Positions 1-6,092 are shown, numbered from the stretch's first letter. The stretch is 7,611 nucleotides of DNA from an uncultured Erysipelotrichaceae bacterium (GCA_902797105.1 CADBRL010000081.1:1-7611); one strand, 5' to 3'. Made by a program: numbers and translations. Notes: generated by a model not told the origin, from the sequence alone.

Positions 1-1028
1 GATTGTGAAACTAATATAACTAAAGTGTCTTTATCATAAAAACATTTTTTATATCGGTATTCACTTGCTACTTCAACATTTACTGGAATATTTGCGTAAC
101 TTTCAATTAAATATTTACCCACAACTCCGGTGTGATAAGCTGAACCACAAGCAACAATATCTATTTTCTTAAAGTTTTTTATAAAACCAAAGTTTTTTTC
201 TAATGAATTGATTGTACCATCAAAATAATAGTTAATAGTATCTTTAAATACTTTGTCTTGTTCATTTATTTCTTTTAACATAAAATGTTCATAGCCAGCT
301 TTTGTGGCAGCATCCATTGTGCCTTCGAAAACTTTAATTTCCTTTTTTACTTCGTTTAAATTTTTATCATATATTGTTATTTTATCTTTTTCAAGTTTTA
401 CAATATCATATTCATCAAGTAGCATATATTTATTTGTAAATGCAAGTATAGCAGGTACATCAGATGCTACATAATTTCCATCATCAGATATAGCCACGAT
501 CATTGGACTTGCACATCTAGTTGCATAAAGCACATCAATTCCATCCACAAGAACTGCAAAAGCATAAGAACCCCTGATTATTTTGCTTGCTTCATGAAGA
601 GTCTTTACCATATCTTTATTTTCTTTGTACAAGCTATCAAGTAAAGCTGCTGCTACTTCAGTATCTGTTTCACTGTTAAACGTATAGCCTTTTTTTATTA
701 ACTCATTTTTAATTTCAATATAATTTTCAATAATACCATTATGTACTAAAGTAACAACACCAGATTTATGAGGATGGGCATTAATTTTATTAGCTTCCCC
801 ATGAGTTGCCCATCTTGTATGGCCAATTCCCAAATTAGAATTAGCTTCCATATTAACAATATCTTTTAAATTTTTTATTTTTCCTTTTTCTTTTTTTATT
901 TCTACCTTGCTATTTTCTACATAAGCAATCCCTGCAGAGTCATAACCCCTGTATTCTAGAGCTTCTAAAGCCCCGATAAGTCTTGAAACACATTTTTTTG
1001 TTCCATTATAACCAATAATTCCACACAT
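1..1028 (-). CDS. glmS: GlmS, glutamine-fructose-6-phosphate aminotransferase (N-terminal 342 residues; C-terminus off the window)
   Basis: GlmS makes glucosamine-6-phosphate from fructose-6-phosphate and glutamine, the first committed step to UDP-GlcNAc for peptidoglycan and teichoic acids; it acts in the cytoplasm. The protein begins MCGIIGYNG, so Cys2 becomes the N-terminal nucleophile of the class II glutaminase after Met removal. Family blocks follow in order: ALEYRGYDSAGIA (20-35), GIGHTRWATHG (67-77), NAHPH (83-87), VHNGIIENY (95-103), SETDTEVAAA, ASPMIVAISDD, then the start of the first SIS (sugar isomerase) domain with ACGSAYHT (from about 293), VEVASEYRY and finally LVSQ at the left edge, where SGET would normally follow. 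The usual ACGTSYH motif reads ACGSAYH here. The reading frame is open throughout. The start is fixed by AAGGAAGGA at 1041-1049. The gene has its own promoter and a ribozyme leader and is divergent from the DUF308 gene. Family length is about 600 residues, so roughly 40% is missing only because the window ends. Confidence 0.97.
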   Translation of the reverse strand, partial: MCGIIGYNGTKKCVSRLIGALEALEYRGYDSAGIAYVENSKVEIKKEKGKIKNLKDIVNMEANSNLGIGHTRWATHGEANKINAHPHKSGVVTLVHNGIIENYIEIKNELIKKGYTFNSETDTEVAAALLDSLYKENKDMVKTLHEASKIIRGSYAFAVLVDGIDVLYATRCASPMIVAISDDGNYVASDVPAILAFTNKYMLLDEYDIVKLEKDKITIYDKNLNEVKKEIKVFEGTMDAATKAGYEHFMLKEINEQDKVFKDTINYYFDGTINSLEKNFGFIKNFKKIDIVACGSAYHTGVVGKYLIESYANIPVNVEVASEYRYKKCFYDKDTLVILVSQ

Positions 1029-1069
1029 ATTAAAAATTTTTCCTTCCTTGTTGTATATGATATATTTTT

Positions 1070-1183
1070 TATTACAATGTTGATTTTGCTTTTTGTAATA
1101 TATCTTTCGATTATATAAACCGTGATGCATCCGCCGAATTTTCGATAAACATCATCCTCGTTAACCACTTTGGGTCTGGCGCT
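1070..1183 (-). ncRNA. glmS ribozyme-riboswitch (glucosamine-6-phosphate-activated self-cleaving RNA)
   Basis: On the minus strand the sequence TTAGCGCCAGA (cleavage expected between A1183 and G1182) is followed by AACGAGGATGATGTTTATCG, then TTCGGCGGATG and CATCACGG. These match the conserved core of glmS ribozymes in order and spacing. The TGATG/CATCA arms can pair where the Bacillus ribozymes, as I recall them, carry GGAGT/ACTCC; that keeps the helix with different bases. Downstream there is a hairpin capped by GAAA (about 1098-1116) and an 8-bp stem TATTACAA/TTGTAATA (1093-1100 with 1070-1077), which probably corresponds to the P3-P4 region. The first hairpin after the cleavage site looks very short (GACC/GGTT). 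In the known family, GlcN6P acts as cofactor for cleavage, and the cleaved mRNA is degraded, giving feedback on GlmS. The element lies between the glmS promoter and the glmS ribosome binding site, as expected. The 3' boundary is approximate. Confidence 0.95.
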
Positions 1184-1226
1184 AACAAATAATATTACCT
1201 CCATCAATTATTTTGTTTTCCTTTTT

Positions 1227-1255
1227 ATTATAATATACGCACGTATAAAAGTCAA
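1227..1255 (-). promoter_or_regulatory. Sigma-A-type promoter of glmS
   Basis: Read on the minus strand, the -35 box TTGACT (1250-1255) and the -10 box TATAAT (1227-1232) are separated by exactly 17 nt. This is the best promoter in the window. Transcription would start near 1220, about 37 nt before the ribozyme cleavage site. The spacer contains an inverted repeat, listed separately. Confidence 0.85.
1234..1247. promoter_or_regulatory. Inverted repeat TATACG-N2-CGTATA in the glmS promoter spacer (possible operator)
   Basis: Two perfect 6-nt arms with a 2-nt centre lie wholly between the -35 and -10 boxes of the glmS promoter, 16 bp from the -35 box of the divergent DUF308 promoter. A dimeric repressor bound here would block glmS and could affect both genes. 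The arms are short and AT-rich, so chance is possible; no regulator can be named from the sequence. Confidence 0.3.
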
Positions 1256-1262
1256 AATGTTA

Positions 1263-1292
1263 TTTACAAATTAGCCACTTTTAGTGTATAAT
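1263..1292 (+). promoter_or_regulatory. Promoter of the DUF308 membrane protein gene
   Basis: A -35 box TTTACA (1263-1268, five of six consensus bases) and a perfect -10 box TATAAT (1287-1292) have an 18-nt spacer. It is divergent from the glmS promoter; the two -35 boxes are 7 bp apart. Transcription should start near 1299, which leaves a leader of only about 11 nt that is essentially the ribosome binding site GGTGAAG. Confidence 0.75.
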
Positions 1293-1309
1293 GAATGTGG
1301 TGAAGAAAA

Positions 1310-1861
1310 ATGGTAAAAGTCGAAGGTACTTTAGAAAAGAAAAATGCAAATAAAGTAAATAAAAATTATGACAAAGAAGAATTAACAAGAACTTTAATAA
1401 TGGGACTTGTTGGTCTAGTTTTGGTTCTTATGCCAGATACATTAAATAAAATTTTAGGTATTATTGTAGGCATTGTTCTTTTACTTATAGGTCTTGGTAG
1501 TATTTATACTTATATTCAAAGTAAGATTAGCTTTACGTCAAGTTTAATAAGTGGAATTTTATATACACTTCTTGGAATTATTATTTTGATTTCTCCAGGT
1601 TCTGTTGTAAGAAGTATTGCTATTGGTATAGGAATTGTTCTTAGTATAACTGGTTTATCAAAGGTACGTCTTTCATTTACATTAAAAGAAATAAATACAA
1701 ATTGGATAGGTACTTTAGTAATTGGAGTTATAACTACGATACTTGGAATAGTACTGATATTTAATCCTTTTTCTGGCGATGCAATAACTAAATTTGCGGG
1801 TGCATTTCTAGTGATTGTTGCTATATTTGATTTAATTGATAATTATATTTTGCAAAAATAA
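1310..1861 (+). CDS. DUF308/HdeD-like integral membrane protein, 183 aa
   Basis: This is a polytopic membrane protein of the DUF308 (HdeD-like) type; no biochemical function is established for the Gram-positive members, and the acid-resistance role of E. coli HdeD should not be carried over. A charged, lysine-rich N-terminus (1-25) is followed by six hydrophobic segments at about 26-42, 47-69, 78-96, 99-117, 133-153 and 158-180. The six helices form three pairs, each with the same pattern: a glycine in the first helix, a turn with proline (MPDT at 41, SPGS at 95, NPFS at 152), and a glycine-spaced second helix (ILGIIVGIVLLLIGLGS is the clearest). This triple repeat is the hallmark of the family. 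The start is set by GGTGA at 1299-1303, six nt before the ATG, and by an in-frame TGA at 1301. It is transcribed alone: own promoter, and a terminator overlapping its stop codon. Confidence 0.85.
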   Translation: MVKVEGTLEKKNANKVNKNYDKEELTRTLIMGLVGLVLVLMPDTLNKILGIIVGIVLLLIGLGSIYTYIQSKISFTSSLISGILYTLLGIIILISPGSVVRSIAIGIGIVLSITGLSKVRLSFTLKEINTNWIGTLVIGVITTILGIVLIFNPFSGDAITKFAGAFLVIVAIFDLIDNYILQK

Positions 1862-1879
1862 CTGAAAAGTTATTTTTTT
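1854..1879 (+). terminator. Intrinsic terminator after the DUF308 gene
   Basis: A 10-bp perfect stem AAAAATAACT/AGTTATTTTT is closed by a GAAA tetraloop (1864-1867) and runs into a T tract. The TAA stop codon (1859-1861) lies within the left arm. The structure separates this gene from ezrA, so ezrA needs its own promoter. Confidence 0.8.
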
Positions 1880-1892
1880 AAACTTTAAAAAA

Positions 1893-1921
1893 TTAGTAAT
1901 ATGTGATAAACTTAATATAGT
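1893..1921 (+). promoter_or_regulatory. Weak candidate promoter for ezrA
   Basis: A promoter is expected between the terminator and ezrA. The best pair I find is TTAGTA (1893-1898, three of six bases) and TATAGT (1916-1921, five of six) with a 17-nt spacer. This -10 box would overlap the ribosome binding site, which is awkward. TAATAT (1913-1918) is an alternative -10 box without a good -35 partner. Confidence 0.25.
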
Positions 1922-1928
1922 GGTGAAG
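1920..1928 (+). promoter_or_regulatory. Ribosome binding site that decides the ezrA start
   Basis: GTGGTGAAG here is the Shine-Dalgarno region for the ATG at 1932, so its two in-frame GTG codons (1920 and 1923) are not starts. The same nine bases precede the DUF308 gene at 1297-1305. Confidence 0.75.
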
Positions 1929-1931
1929 CGT

Positions 1932-3650
1932 ATGGATAGAATAACCTTTATATTAATAGCGGGTTTAGTATGGATAGTAACTATTATTTTAGTAATAGTT
2001 GTTTTAACATTAATAAATAATAAAGAAAAGAAAAAATTAAAATTAGAAATAGAAAAATTAGAAAAAGAAAAAAATATGGTTATTTCTGCTAGTATGTTAT
2101 CAGAACTTAATAAAGTTGAAGCTCTAGTGAATAATGATGAAATGAGAGAAAAACTAGATGATTGGAAAAAAAGATTTAATGACATTAAAGATAAGGAAAT
2201 GCCTAAGATAACTGAAACTATAAATGAAATTGAAGAACTATTTGAAGAAAAGAATTTTAAAGAATTAAAGGGATTAGTTTTAAAAGCTGATTTTGATTTA
2301 AATACTTTAAAAACTAAAGCATCTTTTTTACTTAATGAAATAAAAGATGTTACTTTAAGTGAAGAGAGAAACAGAGAAACAATAACTAAGTTAAAAGCTG
2401 AATATCGTGAAGTTTTAAGTACTTATAAAGAATTTGAAGATGATTATGAAATAGTTAAGGTTCCTTTAGAACTTCAATTTGAAAATGTTGATAAACTTTT
2501 TACTGCTTTTGAAAGTGCAATGGAATCTAATGCTTATACTGAAGTTGGTAAAATTGTTAAAGCTATAGCAGATGTTATAAGTAACTTAAAAGTAATTATT
2601 GATGAAGCAAGACCTATAGTTATGCTAGGTAAAAACTTAATTCCTAAAAAGGAAGAAGATATTAAAAATATTGCTGATAAAATGACTAGAGATGGGTTTA
2701 ATCTTGAATATTTAAATATTGATTATAATATAAATGAAGCTAATAAGAAAATACAAGATATATTTCAAAGACTTAATGTGTTAAATGTTGAAGATTCACT
2801 TTTTGAACTTAAAACGATGCATGATTATTTTGACTCATTATATAGTGATTTTGATAAAGAAAGATATAGTAAAAAAATATATGAAGATTATAGTAGAAGT
2901 ATCCTTCTTAAGGCAACTAAACTTGAAAAGGTAAATAATGAACTTTTCAAAAAAATTGGTGATATAAAATATAGTTATGATTTATCTGATGATGAAGTTG
3001 CTGTTATTGCTGAGATAAAACAGGATATTATGGGTATCAGGGCAAGTTATGATAAAGTAGTTGATACTGCGAGAAGCAAGATTTTAGCATATACTAAACT
3101 TGCCAGAGAAATGGAAATTATAAATTCTAAACTAATTAAAACTGAAGAAAAACTAAATGGAGCTTTAAAAACTTTAGGTAGCTTAAAAGAAGATGAACTT
3201 AGGGCTCGTGAGCAACTTGATGAAATAAAGAAGATTTTATCACAAACTAAAGAAAGAATACGTTCTTATAAACTTCCATGTGTTCCTAAAAATTATTATG
3301 TGGAACTTGCTGAAGCTATGGAAGCTATTAATGTTCTTGTTCGTGAACTTGATAAAAGACCTATATCTATTAAAATACTTAATCTTCGTGTTGATACGGC
3401 GAGAGATTTAGTACTTAAAGTTTATAATACTGTCAATGAAACTGTAAAAACTGCTAAGATGGCTGAAACTGCTATTGTGTATGGAAATAGATATCGAGTA
3501 GTAAATAAAGAAGTAGACTTTGGTCTTGCAAAAGCAGAAAATGCATTTGTAAAAGGTAATTTTAAAAATAGTTTGGAAAATGCCATTAATGCCATAAATA
3601 TTGTGGAACCTGGTATACATAAAAAATTACTTGAAGAATCTCAAAATTAA
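1932..3650 (+). CDS. ezrA: EzrA, septation ring formation regulator, 572 aa
   Basis: EzrA is a Bacilli cell-division protein anchored in the membrane by its N-terminus; it binds FtsZ and prevents extra Z rings at the poles. A single membrane segment at residues 5-28 is followed by a lysine-rich stretch and then about 540 residues of helical, heptad-like, strongly charged sequence, as in the spectrin-like repeats of EzrA. The C-terminal part carries the family signature: KLPCVP (447-452), ELDKRPISI, AETAIVYGNRYR with the conserved NRYR at 519-522 (the QNR-patch region), and INIVEPG near the end. The length fits the usual 560-575. I take the ATG at 1932, because the upstream in-frame GTG codons lie in the ribosome binding site; the N-terminus then goes directly into the membrane helix. 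It is followed after 11 nt by the cysteine desulfurase, and the ezrA - desulfurase - thiI order resembles that of Bacillus. Confidence 0.94.
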   Translation: MDRITFILIAGLVWIVTIILVIVVLTLINNKEKKKLKLEIEKLEKEKNMVISASMLSELNKVEALVNNDEMREKLDDWKKRFNDIKDKEMPKITETINEIEELFEEKNFKELKGLVLKADFDLNTLKTKASFLLNEIKDVTLSEERNRETITKLKAEYREVLSTYKEFEDDYEIVKVPLELQFENVDKLFTAFESAMESNAYTEVGKIVKAIADVISNLKVIIDEARPIVMLGKNLIPKKEEDIKNIADKMTRDGFNLEYLNIDYNINEANKKIQDIFQRLNVLNVEDSLFELKTMHDYFDSLYSDFDKERYSKKIYEDYSRSILLKATKLEKVNNELFKKIGDIKYSYDLSDDEVAVIAEIKQDIMGIRASYDKVVDTARSKILAYTKLAREMEIINSKLIKTEEKLNGALKTLGSLKEDELRAREQLDEIKKILSQTKERIRSYKLPCVPKNYYVELAEAMEAINVLVRELDKRPISIKILNLRVDTARDLVLKVYNTVNETVKTAKMAETAIVYGNRYRVVNKEVDFGLAKAENAFVKGNFKNSLENAINAINIVEPGIHKKLLEESQN

Positions 3651-3661
3651 GGAGGAAAATA

Positions 3662-4789
3662 ATGATATATTTAGATTATAGTGCTACAACACCTGTTGAT
3701 ATTAGTGTTTTTGATACACTTTCAACTGTAACTAAGAATTTTATTGGTAATGCTAATTCTATTCATAGTTTAGGACAAAAATCTAGTGAACTACTAGAAA
3801 GTGCTACGAAACAAATTGCTGATATCTTCGGAGTAAATCCTAGTGAAATAGTTTATACAAGTGGAGCAACTGAAGCAAATAATATGGCTTTAATTGGAGC
3901 AGCTCTGGCTAATCATAAAAAAGGAAAACATATTATTGTTTCAAAACTAGAACATCCATCAATATATGCTATATGTGATTATTTAAAAACAATGGGGTTT
4001 GAAATAAGTTACGTTAATAATGATAAAGAAGGTTTAATTGATTTTGATGATTTAAAAGAAAAGGTTAGAGAAGATACAATTTTAGTAAGTATCTGTGCTG
4101 TTAATTCTGAAATTGGAGTAAGACAACCATTAAAGATGATTAGACAAATAATAAAGAAAGAAAACATGGGAACAATTTTTCATTCCGATATGACACAAGC
4201 TATTGGTAAAGTTAGTGTTAATATGCATGATGTTGACCTTGCTAGTATGTCTGGACATAAAATATTTGGACCTAAAGGTATTGGTTTTTTGTATAAAAGT
4301 AGTATGGTTAAAATAACACCACTTATATATGGAAGTGGTAAAAGTAATGATTTAAAACCTGGAACACCACCACTTCCTTTGATTGCGGCTTTATCAAAAG
4401 CTATTAGACTTGCAAATGATGGCCTTGAAAAAAAAGAAAGATTTGTAAGTTTACTTAATGATAAAATAACTTCTAGTTTAAGTAAATATCCAAATATTAT
4501 TATAAATAAAACTAAATATAGTATTCCTCAGATATTAAATATTAGTGTTATGGATGTTATGCCTGAAGTTATGGTACATGCTTTAGATAAACATGAAATA
4601 TATGTAAGTACTAATACAGCTTGTTCAAGTGGAGATATATCAAATAGTGTTATAGCTATTTATAATGATATAAATAGAGCAAAACATACTTTAAGAATTA
4701 GTTTATCTTATGTAACAACAACTGAAGAAGTAAATAGATTTTTGAAAATATTTAAAGAAGAATATGAAAACTTAAGTAATTTAAAATAA
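3662..4789 (+). CDS. Cysteine desulfurase (NifS/IscS family, NifZ-like partner of ThiI), 375 aa
   Basis: This PLP enzyme removes sulfur from cysteine as a persulfide on an active-site cysteine; its likely acceptor is ThiI encoded downstream. Visible family landmarks are IYLDYSATTP at the N-terminus (2-11), NANSIHSLG (30-38), TSGATEANN (66-74), EHPS with the PLP-stacking His98, HSDMTQA with Asp176, SMSGHKIFGPKG with the Schiff-base Lys200, the catalytic Cys321 in NTACSSG, and LRISLS (344-349). The GGGQExGLRSGT region typical of NifS/IscS reads GSGKSNDLKPGTPP here (224-237), with Lys232 where Arg is usual. The ribosome binding site GGAGG (3651-3655) begins directly after the ezrA stop codon, so translation is probably coupled and there is no room for a promoter. 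In Bacillus subtilis the equivalent NifZ is dedicated to ThiI and 4-thiouridine. A general Fe-S role cannot be excluded from this sequence alone. Confidence 0.92.
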   Translation: MIYLDYSATTPVDISVFDTLSTVTKNFIGNANSIHSLGQKSSELLESATKQIADIFGVNPSEIVYTSGATEANNMALIGAALANHKKGKHIIVSKLEHPSIYAICDYLKTMGFEISYVNNDKEGLIDFDDLKEKVREDTILVSICAVNSEIGVRQPLKMIRQIIKKENMGTIFHSDMTQAIGKVSVNMHDVDLASMSGHKIFGPKGIGFLYKSSMVKITPLIYGSGKSNDLKPGTPPLPLIAALSKAIRLANDGLEKKERFVSLLNDKITSSLSKYPNIIINKTKYSIPQILNISVMDVMPEVMVHALDKHEIYVSTNTACSSGDISNSVIAIYNDINRAKHTLRISLSYVTTTEEVNRFLKIFKEEYENLSNLK

Positions 4790-4815
4790 GCTATTCAAAA
4801 AAGAATAGTCTTTTT
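4790..4815 (+). terminator. Intrinsic terminator after the cysteine desulfurase gene
   Basis: CTATTC (4791-4796) pairs with GAATAG (4803-4808) across an A6 loop, extended by a G-T pair (4790/4809), and is followed by CTTTTTATTTG. An alternative stem, AAAAAGA (4798-4804) with TCTTTTT (4809-4815) and an ATAG loop, excludes the first. Either stem would end in a T-rich run. It splits the ezrA-desulfurase unit from the kinase gene, probably incompletely. Confidence 0.65.
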
Positions 4816-4826
4816 ATTTGTTTTGT
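4804..4826 (+). repeat. 23-nt direct repeat, copy 1 (leader of the HipA-like gene)
   Basis: This copy is identical over 23 nt to 6051-6073. The key part is AATAGTCTTTTTATTTG. It covers the end of the preceding terminator and the -35 and spacer region of the next promoter. It ends exactly 30 nt before the ATG at 4857. Confidence 0.9.
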
Positions 4827-4834
4827 TATATAAT
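4806..4834 (+). promoter_or_regulatory. Candidate promoter of the HipA-like kinase gene
   Basis: A perfect -10 box TATAAT (4829-4834) is 17 nt from the weak -35 box TAGTCT (4806-4811). The promoter overlaps the preceding terminator and the direct repeat. Transcription would start near 4841, at the ribosome binding site. Confidence 0.5.
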
Positions 4835-4840
4835 AAGTGT

Positions 4841-4846
4841 AGGGAG
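4841..4846 (+). promoter_or_regulatory. Ribosome binding site that decides the HipA-like start
   Basis: AGGGAG lies ten nt before the ATG at 4857. It rules out the in-frame TTG at 4818, which lies in the T tract of the terminator and before the likely transcription start. Confidence 0.7.
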
Positions 4847-4856
4847 AACAAATTGT

Positions 4857-6041
4857 ATGAAATGTATATTAATGAATAAAAATACCGAAGTTTTATCTGC
4901 TTTGTATGACTCTGCTACCGGGGTTTTTACGCAAATTTTTGATGTGTATAATATAGATTATGCCCCTTATATTTTAAAAGAAGTGTATAAAAAAAATAAT
5001 GAAATAAATGATGACTTTAGAGCAAATTTAAGTAAATGGTTCAAAGACCGTGGCATTCCTTCATGGCGGGATAAACTAGATTTACTACTTCATAGATTAA
5101 ATGTAAGTGCTCCATGTGAGCTTTTAGATAAAGCTTTTGGATTATCATTATCTGACCAATACTGGTTAAAGCCTTTTGATGCCAATATAAAGTATGATGA
5201 TATTAACTTTTTTGATAATGATTTTGATTACGCAGAATTTATGGAAGCATCTCTATCTAAAAATGGAAATATTATTCAAAGTATAAAGTCTTTAAAAACT
5301 CCGAATAATACAACGGATGGAATGTTAAAAAAAGCTTGGATCATAGATGATGGCACTAGATATTTACTTAAGGGTGGATATAAGAATGAAAGTTTGCAAC
5401 CATTTAATGAAGTTTTAGCTAGTGAAATCTGTGATAGGCTTGGATTTAGACATGTAAAATATACTTTAGATGTTTATAAAGATAATATAGTATCAAAGTG
5501 TCCTTGTTTTATAACTAAAGATACAGAATTTATTACTTGTAGTCAAATAATAAATAATATGGAAAAGCATAAAAATTTGGATGATTATGAAAATTATATA
5601 AAAATGTTAGAAGATAAAGGTATAAAAGATGCACGTATTAAAATAGAGAATATGTATATTTTAGACTTTTTAATTATGAATGAAGATAGACATTTAAATA
5701 ATTTTGGTATTATAAGAGATGTAAATAAATTAAAATGGCTAGATGTTGCTCCAATATTTGATAATGGTCAAAGTTTAAATATCGAATATTATAATGAAGA
5801 AGAAATGTGTGTATCCGGAGAAGGAAGATTATTCTATCTTATTATGCCTTTTGATGATATTATTAAAGTTGTTAAGAATATAAAGAGAATAGATGTAAGT
5901 AAACTGGATGGCTTAGTTGAATGGTTTAAAAGTACTTTATATGAATATCAAAATATAACGGGATATTCTGATGCAAGAATTGATGGACTATGTACTTTGT
6001 TAAATAGACAAATTAATAAATTAAAAAATATGATAAAATAA
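4857..6041 (+). CDS. Orphan HipA-like serine/threonine protein kinase, 394 aa
   Basis: The C-terminal half has the HipA kinase fold (HipA_C type). LLKGGY contains the putative ATP-binding Lys172; PFNEVLASEI (182-191) is the conserved helix with Glu185; the catalytic loop is MNEDRHLNNFG with Asp277 and Asn282; IFDNGQSL (300-307) holds the metal-binding Asp302. The N-terminal part (about 64-130) carries GIPSWRDKL, then GLSLSDQYWLKP (95-106) and DINFFDNDF, which I recall from a Firmicutes branch of HipA-like proteins, not from E. coli HipA. The loop SLKTPNNTTDGMLKK (145-159) is where the family's flexible Gly-rich or phosphorylation loop lies. All catalytic residues look intact, so it is probably active; the substrate is unknown (E. 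coli HipA phosphorylates GltX, but that cannot be assumed). There is no HipB-type helix-turn-helix gene beside it, and only 67 nt lie upstream. It has its own promoter and terminator and sits between two sulfur-transfer genes. A CGG arginine codon (5067) and a somewhat richer GC stretch near the start hint at transfer. Confidence 0.87.
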   Translation: MKCILMNKNTEVLSALYDSATGVFTQIFDVYNIDYAPYILKEVYKKNNEINDDFRANLSKWFKDRGIPSWRDKLDLLLHRLNVSAPCELLDKAFGLSLSDQYWLKPFDANIKYDDINFFDNDFDYAEFMEASLSKNGNIIQSIKSLKTPNNTTDGMLKKAWIIDDGTRYLLKGGYKNESLQPFNEVLASEICDRLGFRHVKYTLDVYKDNIVSKCPCFITKDTEFITCSQIINNMEKHKNLDDYENYIKMLEDKGIKDARIKIENMYILDFLIMNEDRHLNNFGIIRDVNKLKWLDVAPIFDNGQSLNIEYYNEEEMCVSGEGRLFYLIMPFDDIIKVVKNIKRIDVSKLDGLVEWFKSTLYEYQNITGYSDARIDGLCTLLNRQINKLKNMIK

Positions 6042-6062
6042 AAGATTAGTAATAGTCTTTTT
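6040..6062 (+). terminator. Intrinsic terminator after the HipA-like gene
   Basis: AAAAGATTA (6040-6048) pairs with TAGTCTTTT (6053-6061), including one T-G pair, around a GTAA tetraloop (6049-6052), and is followed by a T-rich run. The left arm overlaps the TAA stop codon (6039-6041). The stem has few GC pairs, so read-through into thiI is likely. Confidence 0.6.
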
Positions 6063-6073
6063 ATTTGTTTTGT
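6051..6073 (+). repeat. 23-nt direct repeat, copy 2 (leader of thiI)
   Basis: Identical to 4804-4826, 1247 nt away, and likewise ending exactly 30 nt before its start codon (6104). Upstream similarity continues after a 6-nt indel: AAAAGA precedes ATAGTC directly in copy 1, but with TTAGTA between them in copy 2. Confidence 0.9.
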
Positions 6074-6081
6074 GTTAAAAT
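6053..6081 (+). promoter_or_regulatory. Candidate promoter of thiI
   Basis: The -10 box TAAAAT (6076-6081, five of six bases) has an extended TG at 6073-6074 and lies 17 nt from TAGTCT (6053-6058). The layout is the same as before the HipA-like gene. The extended -10 box may make up for the weak -35 box. Confidence 0.5.
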
Positions 6082-6092
6082 ACGTAAGGAAA

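Noticed and set aside
965..1207. 80-aa open frame on the minus strand overlapping the glmS start
   Set aside because: It starts at a TTG, runs through the conserved glmS ribozyme core and continues out of frame into the glmS coding region. The constraint seen there is that of the RNA and of GlmS, not of this protein.
1832..2185. 117-aa frame on the minus strand over the start of ezrA
   Set aside because: It is the low-complexity Ser/Phe/Ile shadow of the Lys/Glu-rich EzrA coding strand and covers a terminator; it shows no family resemblance.
3408..3620. 70-aa frame on the minus strand within ezrA
   Set aside because: It lies wholly inside the conserved C-terminal EzrA signature and has no ribosome binding site or recognisable motif.
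4818..4856. N-terminal extension of the HipA-like protein from TTG
   Set aside because: The extension is encoded by terminator and promoter sequence. The same repeat produces the same MFC start before thiI, which shows it is an artefact; the ATG at 4857 has the ribosome binding site.
4790..4856. Possible HipB-like antitoxin gene just before the kinase
   Set aside because: Only 67 nt are available and they hold a terminator, a promoter and a ribosome binding site. No helix-turn-helix frame exists on either strand there.
4804..6073. Insertion sequence or transposon bounded by the direct repeats
   Set aside because: There is no transposase and no inverted terminal repeat, and 23 nt is long for a target-site duplication. 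The matched distance to both start codons fits a duplicated leader better.
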